Below are positions 27,480 to 34,482 of a stretch of 64,000 bases of DNA, one piece after another. The stretch is from Janthinobacterium lividum (GTDB lineage: Bacteria > Pseudomonadota > Gammaproteobacteria > Burkholderiales > Burkholderiaceae_D), in contig NZ_CP139976.1 in assembly GCF_034424625.1 (NCBI RefSeq), positions 4,402,001-4,466,000 on the forward strand, written 5' to 3'. Both the position numbers and the translations under genes were made by a program. Position 1 is the stretch's first letter. Every line of letters starts with the position of its first letter. The notes under the pieces are model-generated. The model was not told the DNA's origin. It searched no databases and saw only the letters and a list, made by a program, of their open reading frames with translations.

Positions 27480-29051
27480 TTACGGCAAAAGCGGATGCTG
27501 CAACAGCCAGGCATCGAGCCTGTCCGCCGTCTCGCGCGGCAGGTGCAGACCCAGCTTGGAGCGCCGCCACAGGATGTCGGCCGCGCTGACGGCCCATTCA
27601 TGGCGCCGCAAATAGTCGACTTCCGCCGCGTACAGGCCGGCGGCGATTTCCTCGCCCATGGCCGCCACGTCCGCCCTGCCCTCGAGCAGCACGTGGATGC
27701 GCGTGCCGTAGGCGCGCGCATAGCGCGCCACCAGCGCCGCCGGCAGCCACGCATACTCGCGCTGCAAGCCTTGCACGAACTGGCCGAACTCGCGCACGGA
27801 GCGGTTCTGCGGCGTGCTGCCGAACACATCGCCGCCGGGCAGGCAAGCCTGCTCCGTCCAGGCCCGCCGCCGCTTGCCCGGCTCGGGCACCAGTAACGGC
27901 TCCAGCACATCGAGCGCTTCCTCGGCCAGCTTGCGGAAGGTGGTGATCTTGCCGCCGAAAACACTGAGCAGCGGCGCACCTTCCTGGTCCAGTTCGAAGC
28001 GGTAATCGCGCGTGACGGCCTTGGCATCGGCCGCCGCGTCTTCCACCAGCGGGCGCACGCCCGCATACGTCCACACCACATCGGCAGGCACAATGGGCTT
28101 GCTGAAATAGTAACTGGAAAGCTCGCACAAGTAACGAATTTCCTCGTCGTTGATTTCCACCTTGCCGCTGTCGCCGTGATAGTCGAGGTCGGTGGTGCCG
28201 ATCAGGGTGAAATCGTGTTCATACGGAATGGCAAACACGATGCGCCCGTCCGGATGCTGGAAGATATACGCGTGATCATGCTCAAACAGGCGCTTGACGA
28301 CGATATGGCTGCCCTTGATCAGGCGCAAATGCCGGCCCTGTCCGCCGGGCGCCGCCTGCTGCAGGAATTCGGCCGTCCACGGCCCGGCCGCATTGACGAC
28401 GCTGCGCGCGCACACGGACAACTCACGCCCGTCGCCCCGCAACAGAGTCGCCTGCCAAGAAGCGTCCGCACCCGCGCCGTCGCGCCACAGGGCCGTGCAG
28501 CGCGTCTGCGTCAGCACATGCGCACCATTGTCAGCCGCATCGATGGCGTTCAGCACCACCAGGCGCGCATCGTCGACCCAGCCGTCGGAATACACGAAGC
28601 CGCGCTTGAACTCGGGTTTTAACGGTTTGCCGGCCGCGTGGCGCGTCAGGTCGATGCCGCTGGAGCCCGGCAGGATTTCCCGCTTCGCCAGCATGTCGTA
28701 GAGGAACAGGCCGGCGCGTATCAGCCAGGCGGGACGCTGGCCCTGCGCATGCGGCATGACGAAGCGCAGCGGCCACATGATGTGCGGCGCCGAGCGCAGC
28801 AGCACTTCGCGCTCGATCAGCGCCTTGCGCACGAGGCCGAATTCATAGTATTCGAGGTAGCGCAGGCCGCCGTGTATCAGCTTGGTCGATGCGGATGAGG
28901 TGTGCGCGGCCAGGTCGTCCTTTTCGCACAGCACCACGGACAAGCCCCGCCCGGCCGCATCGCGCGCGATGCCGGCGCCATTGATGCCGCCGCCCACCAC
29001 CAGCACGTCGCATGCCATCGCTGTCTCCACACCTTGCTGTGCTGCGGTCAT
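27480..29051 (-). CDS. glpD: Glycerol-3-phosphate dehydrogenase (FAD, aerobic)
   Basis: Membrane-associated FAD enzyme of 523 residues oxidising glycerol 3-phosphate to dihydroxyacetone phosphate with electrons going to quinone. The FAD fold CDVLVVGGGINGAGIARDAA and the signature HTSSASTKLIHGGLRYLEYY are at the N-terminus; LFEHDHAYIFQHPDGRIVFA and LLSVFGGKITTFRKLAEEAL lie in the substrate and FAD domains. CGGAG precedes the ATG. It is first in the leftward glp cluster and divergent from glpR, 192 bases away. Confidence 0.96.
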   Translation of the reverse strand: MTAAQQGVETAMACDVLVVGGGINGAGIARDAAGRGLSVVLCEKDDLAAHTSSASTKLIHGGLRYLEYYEFGLVRKALIEREVLLRSAPHIMWPLRFVMPHAQGQRPAWLIRAGLFLYDMLAKREILPGSSGIDLTRHAAGKPLKPEFKRGFVYSDGWVDDARLVVLNAIDAADNGAHVLTQTRCTALWRDGAGADASWQATLLRGDGRELSVCARSVVNAAGPWTAEFLQQAAPGGQGRHLRLIKGSHIVVKRLFEHDHAYIFQHPDGRIVFAIPYEHDFTLIGTTDLDYHGDSGKVEINDEEIRYLCELSSYYFSKPIVPADVVWTYAGVRPLVEDAAADAKAVTRDYRFELDQEGAPLLSVFGGKITTFRKLAEEALDVLEPLLVPEPGKRRRAWTEQACLPGGDVFGSTPQNRSVREFGQFVQGLQREYAWLPAALVARYARAYGTRIHVLLEGRADVAAMGEEIAAGLYAAEVDYLRRHEWAVSAADILWRRSKLGLHLPRETADRLDAWLLQHPLLP

Positions 29052-29200
29052 CGGGACTCCGTGTATGTCGGGGACACGCTGGCGAGGAAAGACTAGGCAT
29101 CGCCGGCGACTGTCGTTAAGATCACCATCTGGTAATACGCATGCAATATGAATAAGATACGCCAGAATGCGAACTCATAGCAACATATTTTCATCACTAT

Positions 29201-29220
29201 TTGTTCGTTTCTGTTCGTTT
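29201..29220. promoter_or_regulatory. Probable GlpR operator (two direct repeats)
   Basis: Two adjacent 10-base units, TTGTTCGTTT and CTGTTCGTTT, share TGTTCGTTT. This half-site resembles the TTCG-centred boxes known for GlpR of the DeoR family. It lies in the glpD-glpR divergent region, 23 bases before the glpR ATG, a good place for autoregulation and control of glpD. Arrangement as direct rather than inverted repeats differs from the E. coli palindrome. Confidence 0.6.
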
Positions 29221-29243
29221 ATGATTTTTAAAGAGACAAATCC

Positions 29244-30002
29244 ATGATTTTGAATCCCCGCCAGCGCCGCCTGCTCGAAGTGGTGCGCCAGAAGGTCACC
29301 ATGTCCGTCGAAGAGCTGGCCCAGCAGCTGGGCGTGACGCCGCAAACCGTGCGCCGCGACGTCAAGCAGATGGAAGAAGCGCGCCTGCTGGCCCGCTACC
29401 ACGGCGGCGTCGGCTTGCCCTCGTCCGTGGAAAATATCGATTACAGCCAGCGGCAGGTGTTCAACAGCGACGCCAAGCGGCGCATCGCCACCGCCGTCGC
29501 CGCGCAGGTGCCGCACGGCTGTTCGCTGCTGATCAATATCGGCACGACGACCGAGGAAGTGGCGCGCGCGCTGGGCCGGCACACGGGCTTGCACGTGGTG
29601 ACGAACAACCTGAACGTGGCCGCCATCCTGGCCGACAACGCCGCCTGCGAAGTCATCGTGGCCGGCGGCGTGGTGCGCGGGCGCGACCGCGGCATCGTCG
29701 GCGAAGCCACCATCGACTTCATCCGCCAGTTCAAGGTCGACATCGGCATCATCGGCATTTCCAGCATCGACGAAGACGGCAGCCTGCGCGACTTCGACGC
29801 GCGCGAAGTGAAGGTGGCGCAAGCCATCATCGAGCAGTCGCGCGAAGTGTGGCTGGTGGCCGACCAGCATAAATTCGGCCGCAAGGCGCTGGTGCGCCTG
29901 GCCGACCTGGCGCAAATCGACATCTTGTTTACAGATGCGCCGCCACCGCCCCGCTTTGCCGAAGTATTGCGCGACGCGGGCGTGAAGGTGGTGCTGGCCT
30001 GA
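29244..30002 (+). CDS. glpR: DeoR-family glycerol regulon repressor
   Basis: Repressor of 252 residues. The N-terminal helix-turn-helix is LLEVVRQKVTMSVEELAQQL followed by GVTPQTVRRDVKQMEE; the effector domain has INIGTTTEEVARAL and FDAREVKVAQAIIEQSREVW, the phosphosugar-binding pattern of GlpR. Glycerol 3-phosphate is the expected inducer. Divergence from glpD and the flanking TGTTCGTTT repeats fit autoregulation and repression of the glycerol genes. AAGAG precedes the ATG at a short distance. Confidence 0.94.
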   Translation: MILNPRQRRLLEVVRQKVTMSVEELAQQLGVTPQTVRRDVKQMEEARLLARYHGGVGLPSSVENIDYSQRQVFNSDAKRRIATAVAAQVPHGCSLLINIGTTTEEVARALGRHTGLHVVTNNLNVAAILADNAACEVIVAGGVVRGRDRGIVGEATIDFIRQFKVDIGIIGISSIDEDGSLRDFDAREVKVAQAIIEQSREVWLVADQHKFGRKALVRLADLAQIDILFTDAPPPPRFAEVLRDAGVKVVLA

Positions 30003-30358
30003 GCGGGCCGCATTTCTGCAAGAAAACCCCGCACTGTCGCGTGGGCAATACGCCGTGTGTGGGCAAGCGCACCGAATGATATGAAATATTTATCAATTCG
30101 GCAAAAATGCTGTTACCATTGATGCAACATGAGTTATTTTTTTAATCTTCCTCTCTGGCAATACGATTATTTGCTTGATATTGTTTTTTTATCTCTCCAG
30201 AGCAAGAAAAAAGGAAAAACTCTTTGCCGGTAAGTGATTTCCTGTGAAAACAGTGTTAAAACTATCTCAAGCACGATGATTGTTCCCAAACAAACCACTC
30301 GACAGCAAGCGTGAAGGCCTTAACCATGCCGGCAACGCCGCCCAGTGAAGGAAAAGAA
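30003..30358. other. Intergenic region between glpR and the MarR gene, no gene seen
   Basis: About 355 bases without a credible gene. Composition turns AT-rich after about 30070, against GC-rich neighbours. Two runs of seven T occur (30137-30143 and 30184-30190), but neither follows a GC-rich stem, so no intrinsic terminator is called. It must hold the end of the glpR transcript and the promoter of the MarR gene; I cannot place either with confidence. Confidence 0.5.
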
Positions 30359-30862
30359 ATGAGCCATAATTTTGAAGCGGCCGCCATGCCGCAATCCGCC
30401 CATCCCAACAGCGTCCCCGTCAGCGAGCTGGAAGCCCACCTCGGTTACTGGCTGCGTTTCGTTTCCAACCACGTTTCCCACAGCTTCCAGAAAAAAGCCG
30501 AAGCCAATGGCGTGACGGTCTCCGAATGGGTGGTGCTGCGCGAAATGTTCCGCCTGGGCTGCACCTCGCCCACGGTGCTGGCGCAAGTGTCCGGCATGAG
30601 CAAGGGCGCCGTATCGAAACTGATCGACCGCCTGGAAAGCAAGGGCATGGTCAGCAAGTCCATCCTGCTGGCCGACCGCCGCCAGCACTCGATCGAACTG
30701 ACCACGGAAGGCGAGGCACTGGTGCCCGTGCTGGCCGAGATGGCCGACCAGAACGACGAGGAATTCTTCGGCAAGCTGCCGCGCCAGCTGCGCGACGACC
30801 TGCTCGAAGCGATGAAGGAAGTGGCGCGCACGCATCAGCTCAAGAGCGCCCCGCTGAATTAA
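30359..30862 (+). CDS. MarR-family transcriptional regulator
   Basis: Protein of 167 residues with the winged-helix core VTVSEWVVLREMFRLGCTSP, VSGMSKGAVSKLIDRLESKG and the wing SILLADRRQHSIELTTEGEA. Ligand unknown. GAAGGA lies 8 bases before the ATG at 30359, chosen over a more upstream in-frame ATG. It is 85 bases upstream of a PLP-lyase gene in the same direction, which it may regulate. Confidence 0.9.
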   Translation: MSHNFEAAAMPQSAHPNSVPVSELEAHLGYWLRFVSNHVSHSFQKKAEANGVTVSEWVVLREMFRLGCTSPTVLAQVSGMSKGAVSKLIDRLESKGMVSKSILLADRRQHSIELTTEGEALVPVLAEMADQNDEEFFGKLPRQLRDDLLEAMKEVARTHQLKSAPLN

Positions 30863-30947
30863 CAGCAGTAACACTCCCTGCAAGGGTGACACGGTGGCGC
30901 GGGCGCTTCGGCTATGATGCTGGCCTGACTGTCTACCAGGAACACGC

Positions 30948-31865
30948 ATGGCCCTGCACATCGAAACTCCCTTGCTCAACTCACGCGCCCTGAGCCTGCA
31001 CAGCGAACGCGCCATCTGGCTCAAGCTCGAAGCCCTGCAGCCGCCAGGCTCCTTCAAGATCCGCGGCATCGGCCTCGCCTGCGAAGAATACGCGCGGCGC
31101 GGCGCCAGCCGTTTCATCTCCTCTTCCGGCGGCAATGCCGGCATCGCCGTCGCCTATGCGGGACGCCAGCTGGGCATTCCCGTCATCGTCGTCGTGCCGG
31201 AAACGACCAGCCAACGGGCCAGGGCCCTGATCGCGCAGGAAGGCGCCGAAGTCATCGTGCACGGCGCCGCATGGCAGGAAGCGAACGCGCTGGCGCAGTC
31301 GATGCTCACGCCGCAGGACGCCTTCTTGCATCCGTTCGACGACCCGCTGCTGTGGCAGGGCCACGCCGGCATGGTCGATGAAGTGGCGCGCGCGGGCCTG
31401 AAGCCGGACGCGGTGGTGCTGTCGGTGGGCGGCGGCGGCCTGCTGGCCGGCGTGGCCGAAGGCTTGCAGCGCAACGGCTGGGATGACGTGGCCCTGGTGG
31501 CCGTGGAAACGCAAGGCGCGGCCTCGCTGGCGGCGGCCGTGGCCGCGCGCGAACACGTGACCCTGCCGGCCGTGACCAGCATCGCCACGTCGCTGGCCGC
31601 GCGCCAGGTCTGCGCGCAGGCATTCGCCATCAGCCAGACGCGCCTGCTGCACAGCGTGGTGGTGTCGGACCAGGCCGCCGTCGATGCCTGCCAGCGCTTC
31701 ATCACCGACCAGCGCCTCGTGGTGGAGCCGGCCTGCGGCGCGGCGCTGGCGGCCGTCTACGGCAAGGCGCCGGAACTGGCGCCCTACCGCAATGTGCTGG
31801 TCATCGTGTGCGGCGGCGTGACGGCTACCACGCAGCAGCTCGACCACTGGACTGCCTCCCTGTAA
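30948..31865 (+). CDS. PLP-dependent L-serine/threonine ammonia-lyase-like enzyme
   Basis: Fold-type II PLP enzyme of 305 residues. The cofactor Lys is K37 in QPPGSFKIRG, the PLP phosphate/carboxylate loop is SSSGGNAGIAVAYAGRQLGI, and the glycine loop is VVLSVGGGGLLAGVAEG. This is the serine dehydratase/threonine ammonia-lyase pattern, deaminating L-serine or L-threonine to pyruvate or 2-oxobutyrate. It lacks the C-terminal ACT domains of biosynthetic IlvA, so a catabolic role is more likely. CCAGGA precedes the ATG. The upstream MarR regulator may control it. Confidence 0.88.
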   Translation: MALHIETPLLNSRALSLHSERAIWLKLEALQPPGSFKIRGIGLACEEYARRGASRFISSSGGNAGIAVAYAGRQLGIPVIVVVPETTSQRARALIAQEGAEVIVHGAAWQEANALAQSMLTPQDAFLHPFDDPLLWQGHAGMVDEVARAGLKPDAVVLSVGGGGLLAGVAEGLQRNGWDDVALVAVETQGAASLAAAVAAREHVTLPAVTSIATSLAARQVCAQAFAISQTRLLHSVVVSDQAAVDACQRFITDQRLVVEPACGAALAAVYGKAPELAPYRNVLVIVCGGVTATTQQLDHWTASL

Positions 31866-31868
31866 TAC

Positions 31869-33884
31869 TCAGGGCGCTGCCTCGAGCAGCGCCACGCCAT
31901 CGCGGCCCTGCCCCTTGGCGGCATACAGGGCCTGGTCGGCCAGGTCCAGCAACTGCGCCGCCGTCAGCGCGCCCTCGCGGAAGATGGCGATGCCGATGCT
32001 GGTCGTCACCGGCAGCGGGCCGCTGGCCAGTTCGAAGGGCTGGCGGATGGCGTCGATGATCTTGGCGCCCACGTGGCGCACTTCGGCAGCGCCGTTCACG
32101 CCTTCGAGAATGATCACGAATTCATCGCCGGCCAGGCGCGCCACCAGGTCGCTGGCGCGCACGCTGCGCATCAGGCGCGAAGCGAATTCCTTCAGCACCT
32201 CGTCGCCCGCCTTGTGGCCCAGGCTGTCGTTGATGGCCTTGAAACGGTCGATATCGAGATAGGCCAGCGCCATCGGCGCGCGCGCAGCCCGCGTGCGCTG
32301 CATGCTTTGCGCTAGCTGCTCGTCGAAGCGGCGGCGGTTGGCGATGCCCGTCAGGGTGTCGGTGGCGGCGGCAAACTGCAGCGCCGTGTGCATCGCCTTG
32401 GTCTTGGTGATTTCATGAATCAGGCCATACACGCCTTCCACCGTGCCGCTCTCGCCCACGTCGGGCACGTAGCTGGTCTGGAAGGCGCGCCGGCCGGCGT
32501 CCCCCTCGCCGCCGATGGTGAATTCATATTCCACCTCCTCGCCCGCGAAGGCGCGCCGCAGGTATTGCTCGCGCAGCTGGTACGCTTCCTCGCCCAGCAC
32601 GTCGCGGATCGACTGCATCAGGCTTTCCTGCTGCGACCTGCCGAACCATTTTTCAAACGTCGCGTTGATGAACTGGTAGCGGTGCTCGCGGTCGATATAG
32701 ACGATCACCACGGGCACGTGGTCCGTCAGCAGCTTCAGGCGCCGCTCGCTGTCGCGCGTCTGCGCCTCGGCGATTTCGCGCTCGGCCACCAGCGAGTAAA
32801 AGTCGCGGCTCAAGTCGCCGATCTCGTCGCGCCGCTCGATTTGCAGCGCCTCGATGCCCAGGCGCTGGCGGCGGATCTGGTGCACCTGGCGGCGCAAGCG
32901 CTCAAGCGGCAGCAGCAGGCGCAGCACCACGCGCCAGCCGGCCAGGCCCGCCAGCGCCGCCAGCAGCACGGCGGCCAGCAGGATCTTGCTGCGGATGGCA
33001 TGCAGCGGCGCGAACGCGTCGCGCATGGGATACACGGACGCCAGTATCCAGCCCGTCGAGGCGATGCGGTGGTAGGCGAACAGGGCATCGACGCCTTGCG
33101 TGGTGGTGCCCGTCAGCCAGCCCTCGTAGCCCTGCATGGCGCGCCGCGTGGGCACGCTGACGGGGCCATGGGCTTCGATATGCTGCATGATGCGCGACTT
33201 GTCGGGATGCTCGACGATGACGCCTTCGCTGGTCATGATGTACAGATAGCCGCCCTGCCCCGGCTTGAGGGCGCCCAGACGGCCCAGGAAATCGGGCTGG
33301 CGCAGGTTGACGCTGGCCGCCAGCACATAGCGCACGCCGCCCTGCGCGTCGAACACGGGCTGCGTCACCACCACGATGGGCATGCCGGAAATACTGCCGT
33401 TCAGCGGCGCGGAAATCACCGAGCGCCGCGTCGCCAGCGTCTGTTCAAAGTACGGACGGCCCTTCACGTTCAGCCCCGCCTGCGGCTTGAAGGGACTCAC
33501 GCTGGCCAGGACAACGCCGTCGATGCCGACCACGCCGGCCGAATAAAACTCCTTGCCCAGCACCGTTTGCGCAGTCAGGAAACGCTGCAGGCTGGCGCCG
33601 TCGTGCGCGCCGCCGGCCGCCAGGCTGTCTGCCATCGCGCGCAGCACATTGCGCTTCGCGTCGAGTTCCTCGTCGATGAAGACGGCGGCGCTGGCCAGCG
33701 ATACGTACTGCTGGCGTCCCATCACGTCGCGCATGCCGCGTTCGGCCACGGCCAGGGTGGCCAGCGCCAGCGAAGCCACCGCGCCCAGCACGAGCAGGAA
33801 GACGACCACGCTCATGCGCGCCTTCAGGCTGGCGGGCAGGCGCCGGCGCAGCCACTGACGCAATGTCCCTCTTGTCGCCGTCAT
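31869..33884 (-). CDS. Membrane diguanylate cyclase (dCache-HAMP-PAS-GGDEF)
   Basis: Protein of 671 residues. Order: TM (about 24-46), periplasmic double-Cache sensor, second TM (about 295-317), HAMP, a PAS domain (YQFINATFEKWFGRSQQESL region) and a GGDEF domain near the C-terminus. The catalytic motif reads AGDEF (RLAGDEFVIILEG), an accepted functional variant, and an RASD I-site lies five residues before it. The gene starts 4 bases after the cysC stop codon, so it is co-transcribed with cysC. It ends convergently with the PLP lyase. Signal sensed unknown. Confidence 0.9.
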   Translation of the reverse strand: MTATRGTLRQWLRRRLPASLKARMSVVVFLLVLGAVASLALATLAVAERGMRDVMGRQQYVSLASAAVFIDEELDAKRNVLRAMADSLAAGGAHDGASLQRFLTAQTVLGKEFYSAGVVGIDGVVLASVSPFKPQAGLNVKGRPYFEQTLATRRSVISAPLNGSISGMPIVVVTQPVFDAQGGVRYVLAASVNLRQPDFLGRLGALKPGQGGYLYIMTSEGVIVEHPDKSRIMQHIEAHGPVSVPTRRAMQGYEGWLTGTTTQGVDALFAYHRIASTGWILASVYPMRDAFAPLHAIRSKILLAAVLLAALAGLAGWRVVLRLLLPLERLRRQVHQIRRQRLGIEALQIERRDEIGDLSRDFYSLVAEREIAEAQTRDSERRLKLLTDHVPVVIVYIDREHRYQFINATFEKWFGRSQQESLMQSIRDVLGEEAYQLREQYLRRAFAGEEVEYEFTIGGEGDAGRRAFQTSYVPDVGESGTVEGVYGLIHEITKTKAMHTALQFAAATDTLTGIANRRRFDEQLAQSMQRTRAARAPMALAYLDIDRFKAINDSLGHKAGDEVLKEFASRLMRSVRASDLVARLAGDEFVIILEGVNGAAEVRHVGAKIIDAIRQPFELASGPLPVTTSIGIAIFREGALTAAQLLDLADQALYAAKGQGRDGVALLEAAP

Positions 33885-33888
33885 GCCG

Positions 33889-34419
33889 TCACGTCCGCCG
33901 CTGCAAATACCGGTACAGGCGCTCGACCGACTCGTCCAGCGCCAGGGTGCCCGTATCCAGGGTCAGCGCGGCCGCCAGCGGCGCTTCGTAAGGGGCGGAA
34001 ATGCCCGTGAATTGCACCAGCTGCCCCGCGCGCGCCTTTTCATACAGGCCTTTCGGATCGCGCGCCTCGCACACGGCCAGCGGCGTGCTGACGTGGACTT
34101 CGATGAAATGCGCCGTGCCGATGATGGCGGCGGCCATGGCCCGGTCGGCGCGATACGGCGAAATAAGGGCGGCGATGACGGTCAGCCCCCCTCCGTTCAT
34201 CAGGCGCGCCACTTCGGCCGTGCGGCGGATGTTTTCATGCCGGTCTTCGGGCGTAAACCCCAGGTCGCGGTTCAAGCCATGGCGCAGCTGGTCGCCGTCG
34301 AGCAGCGCCACGGCGCGGCCCTGCGCCTTGAGCCGGCGCGCCAGCGCATCGGCGATGCTGGACTTGCCGGCGCCGCTCAAGCCCGTCAGCCAGACCGTGT
34401 CGTGTTGTCCTGCTGTCAT
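33889..34419 (-). CDS. cysC: Adenylylsulfate (APS) kinase
   Basis: Kinase of 176 residues that phosphorylates APS to PAPS. The P-loop is TGLSGAGKSS (K19), followed by LLDGDQLRHGLNRDLGFTPE, the APS-binding DRHENIRR and AAIIGTAHFIEVHVSTPLAV; the lid KARAGQLVQFTGISAPYEAP is present. Length is normal. There is no cysD/cysN beside it; instead it lies 63 bases after nasA and 4 bases before a diguanylate cyclase, all leftward. The ATG at 34419 is preceded by AGGAGAGG. Why a sulfate-assimilation kinase follows the nitrate operon is not clear. Confidence 0.93.
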   Translation of the reverse strand: MTAGQHDTVWLTGLSGAGKSSIADALARRLKAQGRAVALLDGDQLRHGLNRDLGFTPEDRHENIRRTAEVARLMNGGGLTVIAALISPYRADRAMAAAIIGTAHFIEVHVSTPLAVCEARDPKGLYEKARAGQLVQFTGISAPYEAPLAAALTLDTGTLALDESVERLYRYLQRRT

Positions 34420-34482
34420 CACACTGCCTCTCCTCTTGTAGAGCTGGCAATATAACAAAGCCGCGCAGGAAAGGACAGATTA

